A DNA stretch of 64,000 nucleotides from Oligoflexia bacterium (GTDB lineage Bacteria > Bdellovibrionota > Bacteriovoracia > Bacteriovoracales > Bacteriovoracaceae), in the NCBI GenBank assembly GCA_015231955.1, contig JADGAN010000001.1:345611-409610 (forward strand). The letters are read 5' to 3'. The position numbers and the translations under genes are program-made. The notes beneath the pieces are model-generated. The model did not search any database. It had not been told where the DNA came from and saw only the letters and a program-made list of their open reading frames with translations. Shown here piece after piece: positions 51,304 through 60,456 of this stretch; the stretch's first letter is position 1, and the number at the start of each line of letters is the position of its first letter.

Positions 51304-53117
51304 AGGCGACCCATGTTTTTTGATTTTAAATTCCGAATGATAACATAATTATTGAAAGAAGCCACTAAGGTGAATGTTTTTGTATTTGCCAAAAGAACGG
51401 AAATCACGGGATTGTTCATTGGAAGGACAATAAGATCTAAAATATACTTGGTTGTTATATAGTCAATAGCATCAATGGGATCAAGAAATTCGCGGACAAA
51501 GGATTTTGGAATGTTTTTGCTCATAATGAAATTCCATGCATCAACATCATATCCAGTTGACCACAGATGGGCCAGCTGGGGTAGAGAATTTTTTTGTTGA
51601 TGAAAATCCATTCCCGACGCACGTTCAATAGATAATATATTAGAAATAGATTGTTCGGTAGATGAAAAGGAGTTTCCCATGAAAAATCGAAAAATAAAAA
51701 AACGCTCAATGTGTTCTAGAGCAGAGGTGTGAGTAGAAAAATCTAGAAAGGTTAAATAATTAGGGCGACTCGTATAGAGAACAGCTATACTGGGTGCATA
51801 GGGTGACAAGATAACAGTATCGCTAGAAGTGTTGTTCTTAATCCATGAAAGGGCATGGAGATAATCGGCATCTATAGAAAATCTACTGGAGTTGGACATA
51901 ATAAATTGGGTATGTAATATAAGAAAAACTCCTGTTCCTAGAGCGGTAAGCGCTGTTAGTAGAGATTTTTTATATTCCAAAAGGATGGCAAAGATTGTTA
52001 TAAGGAAAAGAGTTATTCCGGGGAAAATAACCACCTGATACCAGTGGACATACTCTACCTTTATATTGGTAATTATTTGTGTTTGCAGACCGAGGCACCC
52101 ACTAAGAATAAAAAGAAGGGTGACGATGAGCAATGTAAAACGAGTACTCTGGAATGCTTTACGCAGGCGATACAAAGTATGAATAAGGAGAAGAATTACT
52201 AAGCCAACAACGCAAGCTAGCGCATCTGGGGATCTGCCTTGAATCATAACAAATTTTTTTAATTCGAAATAATCAACGGGGAGAACCCTCAGATGATTCA
52301 CAATATCCCACAAAATTATCCCAATAAAAAATAAAAAAATTAAAAGAAAATAATACCATATTTTGTTTGTCTTTGATTTTTTGTTGTTGAACTCATGCCA
52401 GATGAATAAACAAAGTAGGATGAAAAAGAATGGGAGATAGTAGAAACGAGTAGAGTAAATACAATATAAAAGAACAGACAGAAAAAGAAATAATATTAAT
52501 TTTAACGAGCGAGAGTATTTGTAATCTTTATATAAAAAAGCAGAAAAATAAGCCGATATCATTAGTAATGATAAGGTTACTGACGGATTAGCAAAGCGAG
52601 CAATGCATCCCTCACCTAGACCATGAATAAGATCTGTCGCATATTGAGTAAAAGCTTTTTCATCTTTTAAAAAATAAAAAGTAGAAAAAATTATTCTCTC
52701 TAGTGAAGAATAGAATAATACAAAAAAGGAGACAGCAAAGGCAGATTGATACCGGTTAAATTTAAAATGAAAAAAGATTAGAAAAAGGATAAAACTAAGA
52801 GTAAAAGGAGCAAAAAACTGCCAGGCTAAAATGAATGCTGCAGGAGAGATAAGCTTATTGAGAACAGCGAAAATTTTTACTTCGTAAGCTTTATATAATT
52901 CAGGAGTATTTTTAGATTCAAGAAGAAAGGTATTATTATAAGGACGAGCATAAACTGCAAGTAATTTCTCCTGCTCACCATAAAAGGGAGCATTGATGGG
53001 CAAGGTAGAGGTTTGTTTGAGAATTAACCAAGGAGACAGAAAAGATAATGCTATCGTTGCAGAGATAAGAGCAGCAATAAAGAGATCTAAATAAATGGTA
53101 TCCCTGGGCCATTTCAT
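51300..53117 (-). CDS. GT-C-like integral membrane protein
   Basis: 605 residues with about 11-12 membrane helices and a soluble C-terminal region (about 420-600). The first outside loop (INAPFYGEQEKLLAVYARPY) has an acidic pair where GT-C enzymes keep theirs, but the match is weak. A membrane glycosyltransferase or a Wzy-like polymerase are the two readings. It lies between a methyltransferase (22 bases upstream) and an aminotransferase (overlapping by four bases). Ribosome site AGGTGA. Confidence 0.55.
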   Translation of the reverse strand: MKWPRDTIYLDLFIAALISATIALSFLSPWLILKQTSTLPINAPFYGEQEKLLAVYARPYNNTFLLESKNTPELYKAYEVKIFAVLNKLISPAAFILAWQFFAPFTLSFILFLIFFHFKFNRYQSAFAVSFFVLFYSSLERIIFSTFYFLKDEKAFTQYATDLIHGLGEGCIARFANPSVTLSLLMISAYFSAFLYKDYKYSRSLKLILFLFLSVLLYCIYSTRFYYLPFFFILLCLFIWHEFNNKKSKTNKIWYYFLLIFLFFIGIILWDIVNHLRVLPVDYFELKKFVMIQGRSPDALACVVGLVILLLIHTLYRLRKAFQSTRFTLLIVTLLFILSGCLGLQTQIITNIKVEYVHWYQVVIFPGITLFLITIFAILLEYKKSLLTALTALGTGVFLILHTQFIMSNSSRFSIDADYLHALSWIKNNTSSDTVILSPYAPSIAVLYTSRPNYLTFLDFSTHTSALEHIERFFIFRFFMGNSFSSTEQSISNILSIERASGMDFHQQKNSLPQLAHLWSTGYDVDAWNFIMSKNIPKSFVREFLDPIDAIDYITTKYILDLIVLPMNNPVISVLLANTKTFTLVASFNNYVIIRNLKSKNMGRL

Positions 53118-53139
53118 ATTTTATATCACCTGTTTTTTG

Positions 53140-54150
53140 TTAATCGTTAGTCACATTCTTGGGTACGACTACCATTGTCCAAAGAGAGGAGTTCGTATTG
53201 ATTAACTTGGTTACTTCTGCATTGGTTGTATTGGCCATCTCAACCATTTCAGCGTGCTTAAAATGGTACGAGATAGGAGCATGTAAGAGATCAAAACAAG
53301 CTTCCCAGAATTTTTTGAATCCATGGGCCCACCATTCAGAAAGCTGATCTTTAAAAGGAATAAGGTGTGAGATACTCGGAAAGAGTTTTGATAATGGTAT
53401 AATTAGAATCATGGTTAGAAGATAAAGTGCCAACGCTGGGAATATTGCTAACAAAAAGAGTCCATGAGGTGGCATAAAAGAGAGGACTTTTTTTAGCGGT
53501 TCGATAATGTAGACCATGATAAAATTGTTTTCAAAACTATAGACACAGCAGGAGAATATTCCTGTTGCCTTAACAGTGCTAAAAATTTCTTGAAAGATCG
53601 TCTTTTGATGGGGAATATGCTGGAGAGCATGGTCGCATATGGCGATATCGAGAGAACTCTTTTTAATAGGAGATTTGCTTAGATCACATCTTACAAGGAT
53701 CAGCTTATCCATAAAGTTACGAAGAAGATTTGGCAAGGTAAAAATGTGTTCTCCAATATCGAGAACGATCACTTTTTGGGAAGATGCCTGGCAAACATGA
53801 TAGGCCTCTCTACCGGAGCCACCACAAAAAATTCCAATGATTTTGTTTGTAAAGGTGTTACTATCTAATCCAGAGAATTTATAAAACGCATTACGCCCAT
53901 AGAAGCCATAATTATTTTCCAATAAAGAAAGAGTTACTGGAAAAAATTTTCCAAATTGCAATGACCAATTATGATTAGTTTTAATTATTTTGTCATTTAT
54001 TTCATTGTGAGGGGTATAGAAGCAAATAACATGATCAATGATTGGATAGGTCTGACCACAGGAAAGGCACTTGACAGTGGATGGTGTTGGCAAGTCGAGT
54101 TCACTTTTGCATTGTGGGCAACAGAAAAAAACTAAGTCATCTTTTTTCAT
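53140..54150 (-). CDS. Class I SAM methyltransferase with N-terminal zinc ribbon and a membrane segment
   Basis: 336 residues. A Trm112-like zinc ribbon uses Cys11, Cys14, Cys28 and Cys31. The Rossmann domain follows with GIFCGGSGREAYH as motif I and CDHALQHIP. Residues about 225-260 form a hydrophobic stretch that may attach the protein to the membrane, unusual for this family. It begins the minus operon 54150-47921 and is divergent from a radical SAM gene. The ATG has no strong ribosome site. The substrate is unknown; a lipid-linked sugar would suit the membrane segment. Confidence 0.75.
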   Translation of the reverse strand: MKKDDLVFFCCPQCKSELDLPTPSTVKCLSCGQTYPIIDHVICFYTPHNEINDKIIKTNHNWSLQFGKFFPVTLSLLENNYGFYGRNAFYKFSGLDSNTFTNKIIGIFCGGSGREAYHVCQASSQKVIVLDIGEHIFTLPNLLRNFMDKLILVRCDLSKSPIKKSSLDIAICDHALQHIPHQKTIFQEIFSTVKATGIFSCCVYSFENNFIMVYIIEPLKKVLSFMPPHGLFLLAIFPALALYLLTMILIIPLSKLFPSISHLIPFKDQLSEWWAHGFKKFWEACFDLLHAPISYHFKHAEMVEMANTTNAEVTKLINTNSSLWTMVVVPKNVTND

Positions 54151-54281
54151 TGATGGGCCTATTTGGGGGATCCTGTTTTTCTTTGGATCATTTACTATAT
54201 TCTTTTTTCAGATAAAATAAAAAGTGTAATATAGATCTTAGCTTTGAGATTATTGTTGTTCTAGAGGAAATAGGTTTTAAG

Positions 54282-55838
54282 GTGAAAAAGAGGGAAAAAT
54301 TTTTGTTGATCTATCCCGCACTAGGAATGTCGGGTACTTTTGTGCGACACGTGCCGATTGGTTTACTATATGCCGCAATTGGGTTGGTTCAAAAAAAGTA
54401 TGATGTTGAGATCTTTGATTGTCGTCTCTATCCTCAAAATTGGCGAGAAATATTACAGAGCAAATTGTCAGAGATAGCTAAAAATATTTTAGCTGTTGGT
54501 GTCAGTGTTATGTCTGGGACTCCTATTAAGAGTGCAATAGAGATTGGAAGGATGGTTAAATCTATTGATCCAGAAATAATAAATATCTGGGGTGGACCTC
54601 ATGCGACGTTTTTTCCGGAATCGATTTTAGAGAACAACTGGTATTGTGATATTGTAGTTTCAAAAAATGCAGTAAGTAGTTTTCAGCAATTGGCCACGGC
54701 CTTACTTGAAAATAGCTGCTATAGCAATATTCCTGGGATTTTTTATAAACATATGACTTCCAAAGAGATTAGGTCGACGCCAGCTGACTGTTCAACATTT
54801 GAATTTTATGACTACAGAGAAATTCCTTATCATCTGATCTCTGATTACTCTCTTTATGGGCAATTAGACCAGAAGGATAAGATCATTTTTCCTATGTATA
54901 GTGCCCTTGGGTGCCCTTATCGCTGTTCTTTTTGTAGTTCCCCTGCGGAGTATAATCAAATTGTTGGCCCTAAATGGGTTCCCTTACCGGTTAAAGAGGT
55001 GGTGGATCATATTGCCTATGTTGTGCGTAAATACAGGGCCAATTATATCTATTTTATCGATAACGACTCGTTTGTTGATTTAAAACACGTTGAAGCGATC
55101 ATGGATGAGATAGAGAGGCAAGGGATAAGGGTTAAATTGGGATTTAGAGGTGCACGGATTAATGAAATAAAGAAGATGACCCATGAATTTATAGAAAAAC
55201 TTTCTCGATGCGGAACTGATATTCTGCATATCGGCGCCGAGAGTGGTAGTGATCGGATTTTAGATTTGATAAAAAAAAATTGTACTGTAGATGATATTAT
55301 TGAGTGTAATCGCAAGTTAGCTCAGCATACGAAAATTATTGCTGCTTACAATTTTATCATGGGGGTGCCAACGGAAACATATGAAGACCTTGTCGCAACA
55401 AAAGATCTTATGCTTAAATTAATTAGAGAGAATCCTCAGTGTCTTATTTTTACCCCTAATAAATTTCGTCCTTTGCCAGGGACAGAGTTGTTTTCGTTAG
55501 TTGTAAATACGTGGGGGTATAAGAGTCCACAGACTTTAGAAGAGTGGGTACAAGTGGAGGCAGAGGGGGACTATTCTGACCTTTGGTATACTCAGAAGAT
55601 GAAAAGATACTGTGATTTATTGCTGATTGGATCTTATTTTATTGATAAAAAGATTTTTAAGGTAACATCTGGAGGTTCTTTATTTTATAGGCTGCTGCGT
55701 TTGATTGCCAGAATTTATTATCCGATTATCTTTCTTCGGATGTATTTTTCGATTGATTGCTTTTTTATTGAGCATAAAATGTACAAGCTAATCAAAGAAT
55801 TAATGCCTCGTTTCACCTCAATAAAGGGGAATACATGA
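54282..55838 (+). CDS. B12-binding-type radical SAM protein
   Basis: 518 residues starting with GTG, preceded by GAGGAAATAGG. Cobalamin-type domain first (LLIYPALGMSG, WGGPHATFFPES), then a radical SAM domain with Cys211, Cys215 and Cys218 (GCPYRCSFC), GAESGSDRILD and RPLPGTELF. A C-terminal extension of about 100 residues contains a hydrophobic patch (YRLLRLIARIYYPIIFLRMYF, written here only in part as LLRLIARIYYPIIFLR) that may touch the membrane. It overlaps the polyprenyl-type GT2 gene by four bases, so it may act on a lipid-linked substrate. That point is inference. Confidence 0.83.
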   Translation: MKKREKFLLIYPALGMSGTFVRHVPIGLLYAAIGLVQKKYDVEIFDCRLYPQNWREILQSKLSEIAKNILAVGVSVMSGTPIKSAIEIGRMVKSIDPEIINIWGGPHATFFPESILENNWYCDIVVSKNAVSSFQQLATALLENSCYSNIPGIFYKHMTSKEIRSTPADCSTFEFYDYREIPYHLISDYSLYGQLDQKDKIIFPMYSALGCPYRCSFCSSPAEYNQIVGPKWVPLPVKEVVDHIAYVVRKYRANYIYFIDNDSFVDLKHVEAIMDEIERQGIRVKLGFRGARINEIKKMTHEFIEKLSRCGTDILHIGAESGSDRILDLIKKNCTVDDIIECNRKLAQHTKIIAAYNFIMGVPTETYEDLVATKDLMLKLIRENPQCLIFTPNKFRPLPGTELFSLVVNTWGYKSPQTLEEWVQVEAEGDYSDLWYTQKMKRYCDLLLIGSYFIDKKIFKVTSGGSLFYRLLRLIARIYYPIIFLRMYFSIDCFFIEHKMYKLIKELMPRFTSIKGNT

Positions 55839-56725
55839 TGAGCAATCGTTTGTCTGGAATTAGTTTTATTATTCCCGCTTATAATGAGGAGAGGGGAATT
55901 GTTGAAACAGTTTTACGAGTAAAGAAAGTTCTAGAAGCACTTGGTGTTGCTTATGAAGTCATTGTCGTTAATGATGGTTCAAGAGATAATACAAAAATTA
56001 TTGTTGAACCAATTATAAGTGATTCTATTAAATTAATTTCTCACCCTATAAATATTGGATATGGGAATGCCATAAAAACTGGGATTATGAGTGCTCGCTT
56101 TGAAATTATTGGCATTACGGATGCAGACGGAACATACCCCATAGAAGATATTTCGCTTCTATATAATGAAATAAAAGCGGGATTTGATATGGTTATTGGC
56201 TCTAGGGGAAACACAAAAGATATTGATAAGGTTTTAAAAAAAATTTTCAGATGGGTATTTAAAAAATTTATCAACTATTTTGTTAATGCTAAAATAGAGG
56301 ATGCCAATAGTGGATTTCGTCTCTTTAAAAAGAGTTTGGCGTTGGATTTTTTTCCGTTTCTTTGCGGAACCTTTTCTTTTACAACGAGCTTGACCATACT
56401 TGCTTTTGGAAAATCTTATTTTATAAAATACGTTCCAATTCAATATTCACCACGGATCGGTCGAAGCAAGGTCAACCATCTCATGGATTCGATTAGGACC
56501 TTTCAGTATATTGTTCAAGGTGTAACTTTTTATAATCCAATAAAATTTTTTATTATTTTATTGGTAGTGATGGTATTTGTTGTTTGTATTCCGGCCATGA
56601 TCTTGGCGATGATGCAAAGGTTTGTTCTTTCTCAGTATTTGATGATTTTTGGATCGATTGGAATCCTTTTAATGGCCTTAGGAGTGTTGGGAGATATTAT
56701 TAGAATATCTTGGATGAAAAAATGA
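55835..56725 (+). CDS. Polyprenyl-phosphate sugar synthase-like GT2 with C-terminal membrane helices
   Basis: 296 residues. GT-A domain: FIIPAYNEERGIVET, VVNDGSRDNT, ITDADGTYPIED (metal-binding DAD), and DANSGFRLFKKS. Two C-terminal membrane helices (about 230-290). Same family as the protein at 43786-44751 but clearly diverged. It probably makes a polyprenyl-phosphate sugar for a GT-C transferase; the convergent gene at 56678 encodes one, with a 48-base tail-to-tail overlap. Two ATGs in tandem open the gene; the first overlaps the preceding stop and follows AAGGGGA. Confidence 0.82.
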   Translation: MMSNRLSGISFIIPAYNEERGIVETVLRVKKVLEALGVAYEVIVVNDGSRDNTKIIVEPIISDSIKLISHPINIGYGNAIKTGIMSARFEIIGITDADGTYPIEDISLLYNEIKAGFDMVIGSRGNTKDIDKVLKKIFRWVFKKFINYFVNAKIEDANSGFRLFKKSLALDFFPFLCGTFSFTTSLTILAFGKSYFIKYVPIQYSPRIGRSKVNHLMDSIRTFQYIVQGVTFYNPIKFFIILLVVMVFVVCIPAMILAMMQRFVLSQYLMIFGSIGILLMALGVLGDIIRISWMKK

Positions 56726-57997
56726 AAGAGCAGAGTCAATCATAAATGCACTTAGCATGATATAAATAGGCATGTCATAGATGCGATAACGGATTTCGGA
56801 GTGAGCTAGGAATTGTATCAGTATATATGTCGTGATAAGGGAAATGATGATTTTACTGCCATTTCTTTTCTTGAGATAGAGAACAAATCCTAAAAGAGCG
56901 GTAAGCATAACGAGGACATCCGCTACGCCTAAGAAGAGAATGTTTTTCAGAGAAGAGCCTTTGTAGACAGGGCGAAAATAGTTTTGGAATTTTTGTTTCC
57001 ATGAATATGGAATAATAAAAGGATATCTTTTTATATTATCGATAAGCCCATCAATATAGTATTGTATTTTTACAGAATCTGGAAGGTAGTAAAAATCTTT
57101 CCACCCGCCGTCAAAGGGAGGTTTTTCCCAGAAGTTTTTATAGGTGTTATCAAGAGAGAAAAACTCCACATATCCATTTCCCTTAATGATTCTATTGGGA
57201 GTTGAGGAGTCGTAGAGTTGAGGGAAAATGGAAAATCTTGCGCTGAAAAAGGATATGCTAATCGCTGTAACTAGAATAGAGAGCCAAGAGAGTAGCGCCG
57301 CTTTGTTTTTATTGAGGTGGATCATTTTTTGCAAGAAGAGTTCGTTGAAAAATTTTATGAATAAGCAGATGGCAGTAGCTATAAAAAGATAGTGCAACAT
57401 TGATCTACGCCAATGATAGATAATAAAAATGGTCAACAGAAGCAGGAGTCCTGCCATGATTTTCTCTTTAAGTTTGGGATTGGAATAAGTGATCGTCGTG
57501 CAAAGGAGTGCAGCGATAAACAAGAAGACTCCAAAACTTTCTTTAAGAACAAAACCATTCCAAAAAAGATTATAGGGATAAAGGGTGAAAATCAAAGTTG
57601 CAATCAGCGTAATTCTTTGATTAAAAAAATACTTTACTAAATAATAGTAAAGATAGATGGAGAGAGTACTCCATAGAGTATTGAACATTCCAAAGATCCA
57701 GACAAGCCTGTTTTCAAATCCAGGGGTATAGATATCAACAAGGCCAATTGTGTGAAAACAGGCAATGAAGTCTGCAATCAGACGATTAGGAAAAAAAAGC
57801 GGATGGCCCTCTAGAATATCTTTGGCAAGTGCAACGTAGAATTCACTATCGGGGGCCATCCAGTTGGCAGAGAGATTGGTAAAATGTGTTGCAAAGATAA
57901 AGGACAATCGCAAAATAAAGCCGAAAATAACCAAGAGAAAAAGTATTTTTCGCGGTGATCCTTCTACCCAATTTGCAATTCCTTTTACATTCAACAA
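56678..57997 (-). CDS. GT-C membrane glycosyltransferase (GT39-like)
   Basis: 439 residues with about 9-10 helices. The first outside loop carries MAPDSEFYVALAKDILEG, the Asp-Ser-Glu form seen in PMT/GT39-type transferases. It is expected to use a polyprenyl-phosphate sugar on the periplasmic face. It has its own AAGGAG ribosome site and a short divergent gap to the aminotransferase gene. Its last 48 bases overlap the end of the polyprenyl-type GT2 gene on the other strand, which is the likely maker of its donor. Confidence 0.72.
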   Translation of the reverse strand: MLNVKGIANWVEGSPRKILFLLVIFGFILRLSFIFATHFTNLSANWMAPDSEFYVALAKDILEGHPLFFPNRLIADFIACFHTIGLVDIYTPGFENRLVWIFGMFNTLWSTLSIYLYYYLVKYFFNQRITLIATLIFTLYPYNLFWNGFVLKESFGVFLFIAALLCTTITYSNPKLKEKIMAGLLLLLTIFIIYHWRRSMLHYLFIATAICLFIKFFNELFLQKMIHLNKNKAALLSWLSILVTAISISFFSARFSIFPQLYDSSTPNRIIKGNGYVEFFSLDNTYKNFWEKPPFDGGWKDFYYLPDSVKIQYYIDGLIDNIKRYPFIIPYSWKQKFQNYFRPVYKGSSLKNILFLGVADVLVMLTALLGFVLYLKKRNGSKIIISLITTYILIQFLAHSEIRYRIYDMPIYIMLSAFMIDSALSFFHPRYSNNISQHS

Positions 57998-58049
57998 CGA
58001 CTCCTTGACTTTAGTTTACTTTACATTCGGATTATTTTATAAATTTGAA

Positions 58050-59189
58050 ATGGATAAGACAATTCCAATGATGGATCTTTCGAGGCAAAATGAACCTCTT
58101 AAAGAAGAGTTTTTTTTTGCATTTTCTAAAGTGTTGCAACACCAAAAGTTTATTATGGGACCAGAAGTGTTGGCCTTCGAGGATGAAATTGCAAGATATT
58201 GTCAAACTCCGTTTGCGCTAGGGGTCTCCTCTGGAACAGATGCCCTGTTGATGGCCCTCATGGCCCTTGGCATTGGTGAGGGAGACGAAGTACTCACAAC
58301 CTCTTTTTCCTTTGTGGCCACGGCCGGGGTTATTGCACGAGTGGGAGCAACTCCTCTCTTTGTCGATATAGATCCAGAGACTTTTAATATTTCACCTGCA
58401 CAAATAGAAAAAAAGATTTCAAGTAAGTGTAAGGCGATTATTGTTGTTCATCTTTTTGGACAGAGTGCTGAGATGGACTCCATTCTAGATATCGCAAGAG
58501 GGCATCAGCTGAGGGTGATTGAAGATGCAGCTCAATCGATTGGCGCTGAATACAAGGGGATTCGAGTTGGTGCAATAGGAGATATTGGTTGTTTTTCCTT
58601 CTTTCCAGGAAAAAATTTAGGGGCCCTGGGTGATGCAGGAGTTGTTGTCACAAAAGAAAGAGAGTTGTACGAAAAAATGAAATCCATTAGAGTTCATGGA
58701 GCGAAAAAAAAATATTATCATGATATTCTAGGAGGAAATTTTAGATTAGATACGTTGCAAGCTTCTTTTTTACAAGTAAAGCTAAGACACCTTGACGAGT
58801 ATACTTTGCGGCGACAAGAAAATGCTAAGCTGTATCGCCAAGGGCTTTCCCAGCTACAAGTAGACTCTAAAATTCAATTGCCCATTGTCTATGAAAAAGC
58901 TTCCAGGCACGTTTATAATCAATTTACCATCAAATGCCTTGGTGGCGTAAAGGAGCGAGATCAGTTCAAAGATTACCTCAATGCTATCGGGATTGGTTGT
59001 GAAGTGTATTATCCTTGTCCTTTGCATAAGCAGCAATGTTTTGAAAAATTCTATGGGGATGATGATCAATTGTGTCCATGTTCAGAGCTTGCCTCGGAAC
59101 AAGTTTTATCGCTACCAATTTATGAGGGATTAAAAAAAGAGGAACAAAATTATATCATCGAAAAGATAAAGCGATTTTTTTATGATTAA
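58050..59189 (+). CDS. DegT/DnrJ/EryC1/StrS aminotransferase (FdtB/WbpE-like)
   Basis: 379 residues from the ATG at 58050, where the family opening IPMMDLSRQ begins; an open frame to 57864 lies inside the divergent gene and is rejected. The fold is complete: SSGTDALLMAL, TSFSFVATAGVIARVGATP, EDAAQSIGAEYKG, and the Schiff-base lysine Lys188 in FFPGKNLGALGDAG. This version of the motif is typical of 3-amino sugar enzymes such as FdtB, QdtB and WbpE. It likely aminates a 3-keto sugar nucleotide. It overlaps the next SGNH gene by eight bases. Confidence 0.84.
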   Translation: MDKTIPMMDLSRQNEPLKEEFFFAFSKVLQHQKFIMGPEVLAFEDEIARYCQTPFALGVSSGTDALLMALMALGIGEGDEVLTTSFSFVATAGVIARVGATPLFVDIDPETFNISPAQIEKKISSKCKAIIVVHLFGQSAEMDSILDIARGHQLRVIEDAAQSIGAEYKGIRVGAIGDIGCFSFFPGKNLGALGDAGVVVTKERELYEKMKSIRVHGAKKKYYHDILGGNFRLDTLQASFLQVKLRHLDEYTLRRQENAKLYRQGLSQLQVDSKIQLPIVYEKASRHVYNQFTIKCLGGVKERDQFKDYLNAIGIGCEVYYPCPLHKQQCFEKFYGDDDQLCPCSELASEQVLSLPIYEGLKKEEQNYIIEKIKRFFYD

Positions 59190-60402
59190 GGGACGCGAGA
59201 ATAAATTTTATTTTTTAACTTTTGCTTTTTTAGCAATAGTTTTGATTCTCGCTTTAGCAATCTTTGAACTCATGGCCTATCTGTGTTTCAAATCTCGAAT
59301 CTATATTCCCAATCATATGCGATCAGTGACCATCATTGAAAATACAGCACCAGCTTATGAGTTCGATCCTAGTCTCGGTTATAAGATCTCTTCAACGCCT
59401 CTTCGTTTTGCAAAAATTACTAAGGGAGTGGTTGAATATTCCGTTGTAAGAAAAGGAAACAATTTAGGATTGCATGCTGTCCGAGATTATTATCCACAGA
59501 AAGATTCAAAAGAGATTAAGCGATTTATTGTTTTTGGGGACTCTTTTTCCGCAGGAGAGTATTTAGAAAAAACTTGGGTTGATCGTTTTGAAGAGATGGC
59601 GAAAAAAGAGGGAAAGAATATTGAATTGCTCAATTTTTCGATTATGGGAGGAGGGCTTGGCAACTGGTGGCGTGCCTTAGATGGTATTCTTCGCTCAGAA
59701 CACTACGATGTAGATGGTGTGATCTTTGCTATTACAACAACGGTAATCAATCGAAAGTTTTTTTGGCATGAAAATACGGAGGGGGAGATTAGTGACATCT
59801 TTGGTTATGTCCCTTCATGGGATCCAAAGTTTTTTCCAGGGCACAAGAATAGTCTGCAGCAGAGTTATTATTATCGCTATTTAGACGAAATCTACAAAGT
59901 CTCAAACAGTCAGTTTGAGGAGGTTATGGCGAAAAAACAAAACACAATACGTTATAAAACATATGCTCGCTATTATCTTGCGCGATTTATTGTCGCTGTT
60001 AAGAAGTTTTGGCCAACGACATATTTGGCTTATCAAAAGGCAGGGAGTTGGTTAGAACTTGTACGCCAATGGAGAGTTTTGGGAACACAAGGGGTGTTAG
60101 ATCTTGGGAGAGAGAACCTCATTGACGATATAAATGTATATGTTCAAGAAAAAAAAATGCCATGTTTTGTGATTCATATTCCAACACGAGAAGATTTAAA
60201 GACAGGAGAAGTGTACGAAGAAACCAAGCGATTATCTACTATTCTTAACGCTACGTTAATCGATGGGTCTCTGGCGTTTCAAGACATACCTGTATCACAG
60301 GCTAAAGATTACTTTCTTCCTTATGACAATCACTGGAATCAAAAAGGGTCAGATTTATTTGCAGGTTTTATTTTTAAAAAATTATCCGAGAATGTAAAGT
60401 AA
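59182..60402 (+). CDS. SGNH/AlgX-like protein
   Basis: 406 residues: N-terminal anchor (about 8-30), then an SGNH-like domain with the nucleophile in VFGDSFSAGEYL and the Asp-His of PYDNHWNQKGSD near the end, the DNHW form shared with AlgX/AlgJ. Probably an extracytoplasmic acyl-transfer protein for the polysaccharide. It overlaps the aminotransferase gene by eight bases. No MBOAT lies next to it, so it may use an acyl group delivered by one encoded elsewhere. Confidence 0.76.
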   Translation: MIKGRENKFYFLTFAFLAIVLILALAIFELMAYLCFKSRIYIPNHMRSVTIIENTAPAYEFDPSLGYKISSTPLRFAKITKGVVEYSVVRKGNNLGLHAVRDYYPQKDSKEIKRFIVFGDSFSAGEYLEKTWVDRFEEMAKKEGKNIELLNFSIMGGGLGNWWRALDGILRSEHYDVDGVIFAITTTVINRKFFWHENTEGEISDIFGYVPSWDPKFFPGHKNSLQQSYYYRYLDEIYKVSNSQFEEVMAKKQNTIRYKTYARYYLARFIVAVKKFWPTTYLAYQKAGSWLELVRQWRVLGTQGVLDLGRENLIDDINVYVQEKKMPCFVIHIPTREDLKTGEVYEETKRLSTILNATLIDGSLAFQDIPVSQAKDYFLPYDNHWNQKGSDLFAGFIFKKLSENVK

Positions 60403-60456
60403 AAGAAATTTGGATTTGAATTTCTATTTTTCGGTCGAATCAGATGGAGTAAATGG

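Noticed and set aside
57864..58049. N-terminal extension of the aminotransferase at 58050
   Set aside because: The added residues are basic and unlike the family, and lie on top of the divergent GT-C gene; the family opening starts at 58050.
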